DNA of 64,000 bases from Chryseobacterium foetidum (lineage in GTDB: Bacteria; Bacteroidota; Bacteroidia; Flavobacteriales; Weeksellaceae), in NCBI RefSeq assembly GCF_025457425.1, contig NZ_JAMXIA010000001.1, positions 558,001 to 622,000 on the forward strand. The letters are read 5' to 3'. Positions 9,396 to 18,766 of the stretch are shown here, piece by piece. Each line of letters starts with the position of its first letter. Position 1 is the first letter of the stretch. The notes below the pieces were generated by a model. It ran no database searches. It saw only the letters and a program-made list of their open reading frames with translations, and was not told where the DNA came from. The position numbers and the translations under genes were made by a program.

Positions 9396-10562
9396 TTATT
9401 TATTTCTTCTATCGAGTTCCTTTTTAATTAATCCCAGTTCCCTTCCGGTTTGTCCGGCAACTGAAGTGTTTTCTCTGGCCCTTCTCGTAAGATACGGAAC
9501 AACATCTTTTACAGGTCCGTAAGGCAAATATTTAGCAACATTATAACCCTTATCAGACAGGAAAAAACTAATGTTATCGCTCATTCCGTAAAGTTGCCCA
9601 AAATACACGTTTGGATGGTTATTTTCAATTCCTTTCGCCTTCATTTTATCCATCACCAACTCGGAAGAAACTTCATTATGAGTTCCGAAAAATGCTGCAA
9701 CTTTATCTAAATTCTGCATTACAAAATCAATCCCTGCATTGTAATTTTTATCTGATGCATCTTTCGTTGGCTGAATCGGATCCGGATATCCTTTTTCGGC
9801 TGCTCTTGCTCTCTCTTTCTCCATGTAAGCTCCACGAACAATCTTGTAACCAATGAAATAATTACGCTCTTTTGCACGCTGAAGATTCTCTTCCATATAT
9901 TCAAGACGACCAGTTCTGTACATTTGGATGGTGTTCCAGACAATTGGTTTTTCCTGATTGTATTTCTCCATCATCTCTTCGCAAAGCTGATCTGCCGCAT
10001 CCTGCATCCACGTTTCTTCGGCATCTACCATTACTTTTTTGCTGTGTTCATGGCAAAGTTTGCACACTTCATCAAATCTTTTTACTACTCTCGCCCATTC
10101 TTCTTTCTGGCTTGAAGTCAGTTCAGAACCGTTTCCGATAGCTTCATACAGATCAATTCTTCCAAATGCAGTTGGTTTAAAAACGATAAAAGGAATGGCT
10201 GGATTTCCTACAGAAAATTTAATAATATCTTTAATCTCCTGACATACAGCATCGAAAGTTGCTTCATCTTCCTTGCCTTCAATAGAATAATCGAAAATAC
10301 TCCCAACGCCTCTTTTAAAAAGCTGCTTTACCGCTTTCATGCTTTCTTCACGCGTTTCGCCACCGCAAAACTGCTCGAAAAGTGTTCTTTTAACAACACT
10401 TTTTACGAAAGGAAAATTATTGTGAACAGTGAAATTCAGAACGGAAGTTCCAAGGCTTGTAAGGGCAGGCTGCTCAATCATTTTGAACATCCAGTACGCT
10501 TTTCTTAACTGCGCATCGCTTTTATCGGCAAATGCAACTTTAGTGTCGTTAAAAATGGACAT
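9396..10562 (-). CDS. Proline dehydrogenase
   Basis: Oxidises L-proline to pyrroline-5-carboxylate using FAD and passes electrons to the respiratory chain. The 388-residue length is that of a monofunctional PRODH rather than PutA. The family core is visible: VDAEETWMQ, YKIVRGAYMEKERARA, FGTHNE and the C-terminal YLPYGPVKDVVPYLTRRARENTS with the conserved arginines that bind the substrate carboxylate. No P5C dehydrogenase gene is nearby, so the second step is encoded elsewhere. It appears to be a single-gene transcript ending in the shared terminator. Confidence 0.94.
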   Translation of the reverse strand: MSIFNDTKVAFADKSDAQLRKAYWMFKMIEQPALTSLGTSVLNFTVHNNFPFVKSVVKRTLFEQFCGGETREESMKAVKQLFKRGVGSIFDYSIEGKEDEATFDAVCQEIKDIIKFSVGNPAIPFIVFKPTAFGRIDLYEAIGNGSELTSSQKEEWARVVKRFDEVCKLCHEHSKKVMVDAEETWMQDAADQLCEEMMEKYNQEKPIVWNTIQMYRTGRLEYMEENLQRAKERNYFIGYKIVRGAYMEKERARAAEKGYPDPIQPTKDASDKNYNAGIDFVMQNLDKVAAFFGTHNEVSSELVMDKMKAKGIENNHPNVYFGQLYGMSDNISFFLSDKGYNVAKYLPYGPVKDVVPYLTRRARENTSVAGQTGRELGLIKKELDRRNK

Positions 10563-10625
10563 TATTTAAGTTAGATTAGATTTTTGCAAATGTAAACAAA
10601 TCATTAATGCTGGTAAAACTATATT

Positions 10626-11555
10626 TTAGATTTTACCATAAATTCCATTCAGCAACATTGAAATAATGCCGATAAACACCCAAAACCTAAGAATATTCAG
10701 AGTAATGAATTTGTTTCTTCTTGTAGAATTGATGAGTAAAAAGATACAGGTAATAAAAACAAACAGACCCACAGCAAAATAATAAGCCATAAAGCCTGTT
10801 AGTCCACTTTTATCAACGATTTTCGCCGAAACGAGCATTGTTATAATGATAAGTGAAATAATAATTGCAGACGTTATTTTTTTTGAAAAGAAGTTCGGAA
10901 TTGTGATGTAACCGAAAACTTCATCCACTTTCCTCGTCAGTGTATCTTTTACAATATCAATAATGAGTAAAATTAAAAACAGGAAAACGGCCATCAGTAA
11001 AACTTTTTTCGAAAATGTCTGGTAATAAACCATCATTCCGAAGAAAGGATAGAGCGTCAATGCTACAAAAGCAAGATTGTTAACAACCAAGATCCTGCTC
11101 ATTTTATGGCTGTAATACCACATGACAAACTGATAAAATATGAAGAAGAGCAGAACTCTGTAAGAGATAAAAGCTGCGATTCCTAAGGAAATAATAGAAA
11201 GAAAAAGATAAATATAAAGGAAATATTTTTGCTTCAAAAAGCTCTGAATCCTGCTTCTGAAAGGCTTTACGACATGGTCTTTTTCAACATCGTAAAACTG
11301 ATTGATGATTCCACCAGCCAAAATAGTGAGAACGGTACAGAAAATAATCCCGTGAACTTTAAAATCGAATACAAAACTGCTGAAATTTTCGTCCTGATTA
11401 AAAAGGAAAAATGTAGAAACGTAAAGTGCAAAAGTGAGCAGAATGGCGACAAAAAAACGCGCTCCCAATAAAAATCCCACAAACTGCGAAAGTCTGTAAA
11501 ACAAAGATTTTACCGGAGGATTTAATGGTATGGGATTACTTTTTTCAGAACTCAT
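10626..11555 (-). CDS. UbiA-family prenyltransferase
   Basis: A 309-residue integral membrane protein with eight or nine hydrophobic segments. The first aspartate-rich motif is N-QFYDVEKD and the second DIVKDTLTRKVDE, both in the places expected for magnesium/diphosphate binding in UbiA prenyltransferases. It lies 13 bases downstream of mevalonate kinase in one operon, consistent with a role using isoprenoid diphosphates. Homologues are often labelled geranylgeranylglycerol-phosphate geranylgeranyltransferase, but the true acceptor cannot be read from sequence. Confidence 0.85.
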   Translation of the reverse strand: MSSEKSNPIPLNPPVKSLFYRLSQFVGFLLGARFFVAILLTFALYVSTFFLFNQDENFSSFVFDFKVHGIIFCTVLTILAGGIINQFYDVEKDHVVKPFRSRIQSFLKQKYFLYIYLFLSIISLGIAAFISYRVLLFFIFYQFVMWYYSHKMSRILVVNNLAFVALTLYPFFGMMVYYQTFSKKVLLMAVFLFLILLIIDIVKDTLTRKVDEVFGYITIPNFFSKKITSAIIISLIIITMLVSAKIVDKSGLTGFMAYYFAVGLFVFITCIFLLINSTRRNKFITLNILRFWVFIGIISMLLNGIYGKI

Positions 11556-11568
11556 TCCTGAAAAAATT

Positions 11569-12495
11569 TTAGAATCTGTAAATCACTTCTTTATCGAAGC
11601 CATCAAGCATTTTTTCTGCTTTTTCGTAGTCTTTTGTGAAGCCTAAAATGTAACCTCCACCTCCGCTTCCGCAAAGTTTAAGGTAGTAGGCATTAGAATC
11701 AAGACCTTTTTTCCAGATGTTAAAGATACTTTCAGGAATCATCGGACGGAAATGTTCATAAGCCCAGTGAGAAAGTTTTTTAAGGTTTCTGAAGAAAGGA
11801 TTCATATCTTTTTTAAGGAAAGAATCGATGCAGGCGTTGTTATAACGGATAAATTCTTCTTTCAACGTTTTACGGAAACCTTCAGTCTTCATTTTTTCGA
11901 AGAAAATCTGAATCATCGGTCCGGTTTCGCCAGTAATTCCTGAATCAATCAGGAAAATTGCGCCTTTTCCTTCTTCTCCTTTTGGAATGGCAACTTTGCC
12001 TAAATTTTCTTTATTTTCGATGAGAATCGGAAGGTTCATGTAGCAGATTAAAGGATCCATGCCAGAACTTTTTCCGTGGAAATAGCTTTCCATTTCGCCA
12101 AAAACGGCTTTGATATTTTTTAAATCTTCTTTGGAAATGCTGTCAGGATTGTGTTTTGTAAAGCAGTATTTTTCGAAAATTGCAGCTACCAAAGCACCTG
12201 AACTTCCTACTCCGTAGCCTTGAGGAATATTTGAATCAAAAAAAAGTCCGTTTGATATATCTTCCTTAAAGCGGCTGATATCCAATCTGAACTGCTCCGG
12301 AAGAGCTAAATTCTGCAGATAATCTGCGTATTTCTGTAAATGAAAATTTGATTTTTTCTCAAATTCTGAATCTGAATCAGAAAACTTCAAAGTACCTTTA
12401 TAAAAGCTGTATGGAACTACAAGACCCTGTGAGTCTTCTATCATTCCGTACTCTCCGAAAAGGATAATTTTAGCGTAAAATAAAGGGTTCGTCAT
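11569..12495 (-). CDS. mvk: GHMP kinase, probable mevalonate kinase
   Basis: Phosphorylates mevalonate in the mevalonate route to isopentenyl diphosphate, which Flavobacteriia use instead of the MEP pathway. GHMP motifs are seen: N-terminal AKIILFGEYGM, the ATP-binding loop PQGYGVGSSGALVAA, and the C-terminal KLCGSGGGGYILGF. A lysine-rich SSGMDPLICY follows. The 308-residue length fits. It is the first gene of a pair with the UbiA-type prenyltransferase. Other mevalonate-pathway genes are not in the window. Confidence 0.88.
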   Translation of the reverse strand: MTNPLFYAKIILFGEYGMIEDSQGLVVPYSFYKGTLKFSDSDSEFEKKSNFHLQKYADYLQNLALPEQFRLDISRFKEDISNGLFFDSNIPQGYGVGSSGALVAAIFEKYCFTKHNPDSISKEDLKNIKAVFGEMESYFHGKSSGMDPLICYMNLPILIENKENLGKVAIPKGEEGKGAIFLIDSGITGETGPMIQIFFEKMKTEGFRKTLKEEFIRYNNACIDSFLKKDMNPFFRNLKKLSHWAYEHFRPMIPESIFNIWKKGLDSNAYYLKLCGSGGGGYILGFTKDYEKAEKMLDGFDKEVIYRF

Positions 12496-12568
12496 TCTGT
12501 GTTAAAATCTTTATGCAAAGTTACTACAATTCTGCTGAATATTAACAAATTTTAAGCCATTTCAGAAC

Positions 12569-14047
12569 TTATATCTTGGTTTTTAAGAATCTGATCAGAA
12601 TCGCTCCCGTTGCAAAAAACGCAGACATCGAAATAAATGCGTACTGCATGTTGTGAAACTTCTGGATAAACACACTGAAGATAAGCATTCCACAAATGAT
12701 CGCTAACTTTTCCAATACATCGTAGAAGCTGAAATACGTTGTGTTTTCCATTGAATTTTCAGGTAAAAGTTTTGAATAGGTTGACCTAGACATTGCCTGT
12801 AGACCACCCATCACCAAACCTATTAAACCTGCCAAACCGTAAAACTGCAACTGCACATTTGGGTTTTCTTTGTTTAAAGAATATGCCGAAAGACAACATC
12901 CAATCCAAATGATAACAGCAATCGTGATGACGTTTTTATTTCCAATTTTTTTGGATAATCTTGAAAATAAAAATGCTCCGAAAATCGCAATAATCTGAAT
13001 CACCAGAATTGTGATAATTAATTTATACTTGTCAACTTCCTTCGGAAAAATCACCGTACTTCCGAACGGAACTGCCATGAGGAAAATAGTCTGCATTCCT
13101 ACGCTGTAAAAGAAGAAACTTGAAAGGAAAAACTTCAGTGCTCTGTCTTTAAAAAGCTTATTTCCCACACGGAATAATTCTCTGAAACTCTCTTTCGCAA
13201 CATCTTTATAAAAGCTGATATTGTCTTTTAAAACTTCAAAAAATCCACCCTGTTCTTCATGTCTTTTGAAGATATTCTTATAATTTAAAAGCACCAAATC
13301 CTTTGGCAATTTCTCTTTCACATCGCCAAATTGTGGCAAATGTTTGAAAGTATATTGTGAAAAACCAAACCACCACGCACCTGTCAAAAGGAAACTCACT
13401 CTAATATAAATTTTAGCCTGCTCCGGACCTTTCGCAACCACCTGAATTAAAACCAGACAGATAATCAAAAGAACTACAGAGCCTATATAACCGTAAATAT
13501 ATCCTTTTGCAGAAAGTGAATCCTGCTTTTCGGGAGTGGCGATATCCGGCAAAAATGAATTATAGAATACCAAACTTCCCCAAAAACCGACACTCGCTGT
13601 GATGCTGAATAGTAATCCTAAAAAGACATTTTCCATCCCTGTAAACATCGCCAATCCCATACATGAAGTCGCTCCCAGATAGCAGAAAAACTGGAGGAAA
13701 GATTTTTTATTTCCAATGGTATCTGCCAGTGATGATAAAAATGGTGATAAAATCACGACTAAGAAGAATGAAATCGCATACGAAAAACTTAAAACCGCTT
13801 CGGGCTCATAACCTTCACCAAAAATTTTAAGCATGTGACGCACCGGAATTTCCTGCACTTCACCAGCTTCGGCTACAAACTCTTTTTTGTTGTAGGCTGT
13901 CGTTAAAATTGTATAGTAAATCGGGAAAATTGCGGAAGTAATGACCAGAGAATAAACAGAATTTGCCCAGTCGTAAACTGCCCACGCCTTCATGATTTTC
14001 GGGTTATTCTTTATATTTTGAGTCGGTTGAATTTCAGTTTCAGACAT
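12569..14047 (-). CDS. MFS transporter of the UMF1 (Atg22-like) family
   Basis: A 492-residue inner-membrane protein with about twelve transmembrane segments. The N-terminal AWAVYDWANSVYSLVITSAIFPIYY is the signature of the UMF1/Atg22 group, and a large cytoplasmic loop lies near residues 250-300. Substrate is unknown. The ATG at 14045-14047 (MSETEIQPT) is preferred over one seven codons upstream. Confidence 0.88.
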   Translation of the reverse strand: MSETEIQPTQNIKNNPKIMKAWAVYDWANSVYSLVITSAIFPIYYTILTTAYNKKEFVAEAGEVQEIPVRHMLKIFGEGYEPEAVLSFSYAISFFLVVILSPFLSSLADTIGNKKSFLQFFCYLGATSCMGLAMFTGMENVFLGLLFSITASVGFWGSLVFYNSFLPDIATPEKQDSLSAKGYIYGYIGSVVLLIICLVLIQVVAKGPEQAKIYIRVSFLLTGAWWFGFSQYTFKHLPQFGDVKEKLPKDLVLLNYKNIFKRHEEQGGFFEVLKDNISFYKDVAKESFRELFRVGNKLFKDRALKFFLSSFFFYSVGMQTIFLMAVPFGSTVIFPKEVDKYKLIITILVIQIIAIFGAFLFSRLSKKIGNKNVITIAVIIWIGCCLSAYSLNKENPNVQLQFYGLAGLIGLVMGGLQAMSRSTYSKLLPENSMENTTYFSFYDVLEKLAIICGMLIFSVFIQKFHNMQYAFISMSAFFATGAILIRFLKTKI

Positions 14048-14160
14048 TTTCAAACTAATTAGTTGCACAAAAATAGAAAAACCGCTGAATATTCGGAGGT
14101 TTTTATTTTTATAAGATGGAATTTTATTGATTTGTTAAAATTACAGTAGGATTTAGAAAT

Positions 14161-14196
14161 AAAAAAACCAAAAACAAGAATGCTTTTGGTTTTTAA
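14161..14196 (-). terminator. Terminator after the small membrane protein gene
   Basis: The stem AAAACCAAAA / TTTTGGTTTT around a short loop, with a T-run on the minus strand, lies just past the stop of the gene at 14232-14423. Confidence 0.7.
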
Positions 14197-14231
14197 AATT
14201 TATGTCTGAAAATTTATTTTTTAAAGAAATT

Positions 14232-14423
14232 CTAACTTTTTCTGCTAATCATTATTTGAACTATCAACACTATAATCCCAACAACCTGAACGATTGTACC
14301 GATTGTCAGACCTATATTTCCGTTGATAGGCCCCAAAGTGATGTGAGTGATTTTCAGCCACGCACCTACAACAGTAATTAAAAATCCGATCAGAAAAATA
14401 ACAATTCCCAGTTTAAATTTCAT
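14232..14423 (-). CDS. Small two-helix membrane protein, resembling the N-terminal hairpin of GldL
   Basis: A 63-residue protein made almost entirely of two transmembrane helices joined by LKITHITLGPINGN. The pattern VGAWLKI.H...GP..G resembles the first hairpin of GldL, the motor subunit of gliding and type IX secretion, but the rest of GldL is missing. It lies 6 bases downstream of a thiolase gene and has its own terminator. The GldL likeness is a visual judgement; the function is unknown. Confidence 0.65.
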   Translation of the reverse strand: MKFKLGIVIFLIGFLITVVGAWLKITHITLGPINGNIGLTIGTIVQVVGIIVLIVQIMISRKS

Positions 14424-14429
14424 ACAATC

Positions 14430-15608
14430 TTATATATTTTCAATAACGATTGCAGAAGCCCCGCCTCCACCATTACAGATTGCTGCAGCACCGTATTTGC
14501 CGTTGTTTTGCTTTAAAACATTGATCAAAGTAACGATAATTCTTGAACCAGAACTTCCAAGTGGATGACCTAAAGCCACTGCCCCGCCATTCACATTAAC
14601 TTTGGCAGCATCCAATCCTAAGATTTTATTGTTTGCCAAACCAACTACAGAAAATGCTTCGTTAAATTCAAAGAAATCAATATCTGAAACTTCCAAACCT
14701 GCCTTTTTAAGAGCGATCGGTAATGCTTTTGAAGGCGCCGTTGTGAAGTTTTCAGGCTCGTGAGCAGCGTCTGCATACGAAATGATTTTTGCCAAAGGTT
14801 TCAGACCTAATTCTTCCATTTTCTCTTTAGAAACAAGAATCAAAGCAGAAGCACCGTCATTTAAAGTAGATGCATTCGCTGCCGTAACTGTTCCTTCCTC
14901 TTTTTTGAAAACCGTTGGAAGCGTTGGCATTCTGTCGAAATTTACCGCTTTGTATTCTTCATCTTCAGCGAAAATTACCGGATCTCCTTTTCTCTGAGGA
15001 ATCGATACGGGAACAACTTCTTCAGCAAATTTCCCTTCGCTCCATGCTTTTGCTGATCTTTTGTAAGATTCAATGGCAAAATTATCCTGATCTTCTCTTG
15101 AAAAACTGTAATCTGTAGCACATTTTTCTGCACAAACACCCATGTGTACTTTGTTGTAAACATCTGTAAGTCCGTCAAGTACCATTCCATCCTGCATTTT
15201 TACGTCGCCTAATTTTGTAGCGTTTCTTGCATTATAGTAATGAGGAACCATCGACATATTTTCCATACCTCCGGCAACGATAACGTCTGCATCACCGGCT
15301 TTAATAGCCTGTGCAGCCATTGTCACAGCCTTCATTCCTGAAGCACAAACTTTGTTGATGGTCGTTGAAGGCGTTTCGTTTGAGAGTCCAGCTCCTAAAG
15401 CAACCTGACGAGCCGGAGCCTGACCTTCACCTGCCTGAAGAACGTTCCCCATGTAGATTTCCTGAACGTTTTTCGGGTCAAGATTAATTTTGTCTAACGC
15501 TCCTTTTACCGCTGCAGCTCCCAGTTTTGTAGCCGGAACTGTCGATAAACTTCCCATAAAACTTCCCATTGGAGTTCTTACTGCGGAAACAATGAATACT
15601 TCTTTCAT
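14430..15608 (-). CDS. Acetyl-CoA C-acyltransferase (thiolase)
   Basis: Thiolase joining or cleaving acyl-CoA and acetyl-CoA. The nucleophile cysteine lies in NKVCASGMKA near residue 88, the GGMENMS loop follows, FFEFNEAFS (Asn/Glu) and NGGAVALGHPLGSSG (catalytic His) come next, and the final CNGGGGASA carries the second catalytic cysteine. All active-site residues are present, and 392 residues is full length. Whether it acts in fatty-acid breakdown or acetoacetyl-CoA synthesis for the mevalonate route cannot be told from sequence. Confidence 0.95.
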   Translation of the reverse strand: MKEVFIVSAVRTPMGSFMGSLSTVPATKLGAAAVKGALDKINLDPKNVQEIYMGNVLQAGEGQAPARQVALGAGLSNETPSTTINKVCASGMKAVTMAAQAIKAGDADVIVAGGMENMSMVPHYYNARNATKLGDVKMQDGMVLDGLTDVYNKVHMGVCAEKCATDYSFSREDQDNFAIESYKRSAKAWSEGKFAEEVVPVSIPQRKGDPVIFAEDEEYKAVNFDRMPTLPTVFKKEEGTVTAANASTLNDGASALILVSKEKMEELGLKPLAKIISYADAAHEPENFTTAPSKALPIALKKAGLEVSDIDFFEFNEAFSVVGLANNKILGLDAAKVNVNGGAVALGHPLGSSGSRIIVTLINVLKQNNGKYGAAAICNGGGGASAIVIENI

Positions 15609-15744
15609 ATGTAAATTTTTATTGTTTTTTAAAGGTCATATGCAATCGCCATCACTTATCAAAAGTGGTTTTTTGGATTGGAAAATACGGCGATTTCATA
15701 TCTTTATTTATTTTTAATTTTATAATTATTCTATTTTTAGCTTT

Positions 15745-16125
15745 CTATTTTCTTGTTTTTGCAAATAACATAATTAATGCTCCTAAAAACTCAATTGCCC
15801 AGCCCCATTGTAATTTAACAGTTCCGGCTAAAGCTTTTGTCCATGATTTAAAAGGGAGAAAGCTTAAGTAGCTCGAAGCTTGATATTTTACAGCAAACAA
15901 AGTGAATACAAACAGGATCAGCAGAAAAACAGCGAATGTATTTACGAGTTTTCCTCTGTTGTTTACGATCCCGAAAAGTGCACAGGCGGAGAATATCCAG
16001 CAGAAAATTGCCAGAAAATGATCGAGTTGCCAATAGTTCCAGTTTCCGATGATGGGAACGTGAACGAGTGGAAGAAAGCTTCCGACAACTACCAAAATCA
16101 ATCCTAAAAGCTGTAAGTTTTTCAT
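15745..16125 (-). CDS. Four-helix membrane protein of unknown function
   Basis: A 126-residue protein with four predicted transmembrane segments and short loops (MKNLQLLGLILVVVGSFLPLVHVPIIG at the start, then FLAIFCWIFSACALFG). No recognisable catalytic or binding motif is seen. It stands alone between thiolase and the sigma-factor operon, in the same orientation. Confidence 0.75.
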   Translation of the reverse strand: MKNLQLLGLILVVVGSFLPLVHVPIIGNWNYWQLDHFLAIFCWIFSACALFGIVNNRGKLVNTFAVFLLILFVFTLFAVKYQASSYLSFLPFKSWTKALAGTVKLQWGWAIEFLGALIMLFAKTRK

Positions 16126-16169
16126 TATTAATTTTAAGATTTAATATCAATCTTAGAATGCCAAAGTAC

Positions 16170-16205
16170 AAAAAAAAACATACTTTTTGTAAGTATGTTT
16201 TAAAA
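16170..16205 (-). terminator. Terminator of the sigma factor operon
   Basis: A near-perfect stem AAAACATACTT / AAGTATGTTTT with A- and T-runs lies about 90 bases beyond the stop of the 16296-17378 gene. Confidence 0.7.
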
Positions 16206-16295
16206 TCAAATAATTCAAAATGAAGATATTATTTAAATAAAATTAGGTATTTAAAATTATCAATTATTTAATATTAATTTAAATATATTGTCAAT

Positions 16296-17378
16296 TTAAA
16301 AATTAACACTCAACAATTCCAGACCAATCTGAAGACCATATTTGCTTGTAAGCAATGCATCATCGTTAAAAGTCGGGGTAAAATCTTTCTGAATATACAA
16401 TCCTATGCCACCATATCCGATTCCAAATTTACCTCCGACCAGAAAATTAGTAACACCGTTTGCCACAGTTTCCCTTTCTACAATTCTTTTAGAATATTCA
16501 GTTGAGTATTTGTTGTAAATCACACTCGCGGCCTTCACACCGCCGTATAAACCTGCTACTACGTAAAACTGCGTCTGTCTGTTATCCACATATTTCACAT
16601 TTTCATGCTCTACATATTTAGGATTGAGAACCCATTTCAATTCTAAGGGCACCAAGATGTAAGAATTATTTAAGCTTGTTCTCTTAACAGACCCTTTCGT
16701 AAAATCCTGCACGAAAAGATTTTTATCATCCTGCGCAAAAACTTTACCATATTTTGGCGTAAAATAATCCGTTCTTGAGCCAATTCCTACACGATAAAAT
16801 ACCGGGCTTCTGAAACCTCCCAATTGATTTTCATATCTGAGAGAAAAATTAATAGAATTATAGACCGTATTTTTAACATCAGAATCTTTGCTGTAAAACC
16901 TGAAAGGCTCGTCTTTGGTAGTCAAATTAGCACCTACGAAACTCACCGAAAGCTTCACAGAATGCAGATAATCTTTGGGAAGCAACACTCTTTTTCCGTT
17001 GAATTGAATTTTTCCGCTAAAAGGCTCAAAAGATAATCTGTATTTTCCTTCAGGATTTAAAACTGCGTTTTTTACCAACTCCTGCGTAGCACTTTCAAGT
17101 TCAGATTTCTCGTTTTCAATCTTTTCATTGATGATTTGCTCGTACTTTTCGGCAATTTCTTTTCTCTGTTTTAATCTTTCTTCAGTTACGGCAACTTTAT
17201 TTCCTCTTAAATTCTCATCTACTTTATCAAGTTCAATATTCATTTTAGATTTTTCGGATAAGATAATGCTGTCAATTTTTTTTGTGTAATAATGCATTTG
17301 AGTATGCACATTGTGATCCTGAGCGAAGGCAAAAGCAGAAAGAAAAATAGTTGCGATTAAAGTAATTTTAGTTTTCAT
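16296..17378 (-). CDS. Outer-membrane-type beta protein with a coiled-coil region
   Basis: A 360-residue exported protein: signal peptide MKTKITLIATIFLSAFAFAQ, a charged heptad-rich helical segment (residues about 35-105, VDENLRGNKVAVTEERLKQ onward), then a beta-rich C-terminal half with many alternating aromatic strands ending in LLSVNF with a terminal Phe, as in outer-membrane barrels. It lies 76 bases after a probable anti-sigma gene and may be the envelope component of that regulatory unit. No family was recognised. Confidence 0.7.
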   Translation of the reverse strand: MKTKITLIATIFLSAFAFAQDHNVHTQMHYYTKKIDSIILSEKSKMNIELDKVDENLRGNKVAVTEERLKQRKEIAEKYEQIINEKIENEKSELESATQELVKNAVLNPEGKYRLSFEPFSGKIQFNGKRVLLPKDYLHSVKLSVSFVGANLTTKDEPFRFYSKDSDVKNTVYNSINFSLRYENQLGGFRSPVFYRVGIGSRTDYFTPKYGKVFAQDDKNLFVQDFTKGSVKRTSLNNSYILVPLELKWVLNPKYVEHENVKYVDNRQTQFYVVAGLYGGVKAASVIYNKYSTEYSKRIVERETVANGVTNFLVGGKFGIGYGGIGLYIQKDFTPTFNDDALLTSKYGLQIGLELLSVNF

Positions 17379-17454
17379 AAAAGTTTATTTTTAGACATAA
17401 TTATAGTTCTGTTTAGCAGTAAACAGTTTATTTTAAAGACACTTTTATAAAAGA

Positions 17455-18138
17455 TTATTCTGTAGTGGCAGAATCCGCAAAAACTTTGACTCCGAAAATC
17501 CGCAGTGAACCAGGACGTTTGATTTTTAATTTTGAAGCATCTACAACACCAAACTGCTCACTTCTATTGGATTCAACTCTGGTTTTGTCTAATTCTCTGC
17601 CCAAAAGTAATTCGTCTGCATTGGTGTAAGAAGTTTTTTTCTTTTCAGTTATAATGGTTTTGAAACTAATATTCTCGGGCTTTTGTAATGCGATAACAGG
17701 AGTTTCAATAGATTTTAATTGTTTTTCTATTATTTCTAAACGTTTTGGAGCCTGTATTTTTTTGATTGAATTTTCAGAAACAAATTTGTTTTGATTATCA
17801 TCTAAATCTTTTTTATTGAGAACAGATTCCTTCGTAATTTCTTCGTTTGCAACTGCCGATTCTACAACTTCTGTAGGTTTAAAATTATTTTCTGCAGGAC
17901 TTTTAATAACAATTATTTTATTATCTAAAGGCTTGTCTTTATTAAAATAAAATAATCCTCCTACAGAAATAAAAAGAACAATCACAGCAGCATATTTCCA
18001 CCAATGAAAAGTGTGTTTTTGAACTGTTTCACCACCTGAATCCAAACCATCTTCAATCTGATTCCAAAGATTGGCAGAAGGCTTTATTTCGAGATCTTCG
18101 TAATCAGTTTTTAACTGTTTCAGTATTTTTTTGTCCAT
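17455..18138 (-). CDS. Probable anti-sigma factor (single-pass membrane protein)
   Basis: A 227-residue protein whose first ~65 residues are cytoplasmic (MDKKILKQLKTDYEDLEIKPSANLWNQIEDGL), followed by one transmembrane helix (YAAVIVLFISVGGLFYF) and a long, Lys/Glu-rich periplasmic part. Its start overlaps the end of the ECF sigma gene by 35 bases, the usual coupling of sigma and anti-sigma genes. The anti-sigma role is inferred from topology and position; no classical zinc-binding motif is seen. Confidence 0.75.
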   Translation of the reverse strand: MDKKILKQLKTDYEDLEIKPSANLWNQIEDGLDSGGETVQKHTFHWWKYAAVIVLFISVGGLFYFNKDKPLDNKIIVIKSPAENNFKPTEVVESAVANEEITKESVLNKKDLDDNQNKFVSENSIKKIQAPKRLEIIEKQLKSIETPVIALQKPENISFKTIITEKKKTSYTNADELLLGRELDKTRVESNRSEQFGVVDASKLKIKRPGSLRIFGVKVFADSATTE

Positions 18139-18658
18139 TTTCTTTTGCTTTTAAATAATCTGCAATCCACTTTTTGGCTTTGCTGAGTTGGCTTTTGCTG
18201 GTTCCTTCTGTAATATTCAGAATTTCTGCGATTTCCTGATGTTTTTTGTCTTCAAATACATAAAGATTAAAGATCAATCGGTAACCCGTCGGCATTTGAG
18301 AAAAAATCTCTTCGATGTTGATTTTATGAAAATTTTCGTCTGAATCTTCTTCGAAATAATCATCAGCAACTTCAATATCGGAATACAGAATATTTTTGTT
18401 TTTCCTGATGAAAGTGATGGAATCATTCACCACAATTTTCCTCAGCCAAAAAGGAAAACTCTTCCACTCTTTGCAGTCATTGATTTTATTGAAACATTTC
18501 AGAAAAGCATTCAGTAAAATATCTTCCGCATCATGAATATTATTGGTGTAAGAATTCGCAACCGCCAGCATTTTAGCTGAAAACAAATCGTAAAGCGCTT
18601 TCTGAGCTCTCCGATCCTGCTTTTTGGCGAGTTTAAAATTCTTTTCTAAATCCTTCAT
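18104..18658 (-). CDS. ECF-type RNA polymerase sigma factor
   Basis: A 184-residue sigma-70 family factor. Region 2 is seen at residues about 20-90 (ALYDLFSAKMLAVANSYTNNIHDAEDILLNAFLKCF) and region 4 at about 120-175 (MPTGYRLIFNLYVFEDKKHQEIAEILNITEGTSKSQLSKAKK, a helix-turn-helix). It heads an operon with the probable anti-sigma gene and an outer-membrane-type gene. Target promoters are unknown. Confidence 0.93.
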   Translation of the reverse strand: MKDLEKNFKLAKKQDRRAQKALYDLFSAKMLAVANSYTNNIHDAEDILLNAFLKCFNKINDCKEWKSFPFWLRKIVVNDSITFIRKNKNILYSDIEVADDYFEEDSDENFHKINIEEIFSQMPTGYRLIFNLYVFEDKKHQEIAEILNITEGTSKSQLSKAKKWIADYLKAKENGQKNTETVKN

Positions 18659-18707
18659 GTATCAGTTTCTATCTATAAGACGATAAAATTTGAAAATGGT
18701 TGCCCGA

Positions 18708-18745
18708 AAATAAAAAAAATTGCACTTTTTATTCAAAAGTGCAAT
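18708..18745 (-). terminator. Terminator of the permease-nuclease operon
   Basis: A perfect 11-bp stem, ATTGCACTTTT (18719-18729) and AAAAGTGCAAT (18735-18745), with a T-run on the minus strand, just beyond the stop of the nucleoside permease gene. Confidence 0.85.
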
Positions 18746-18766
18746 GTCTAAATTGATTGTTCATTA

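Noticed and set aside
15650-15680. CACTT/AAAGTG hairpin before thiolase
   Set aside because: Its T-run is oriented for plus-strand transcription, but no plus-strand gene ends there.
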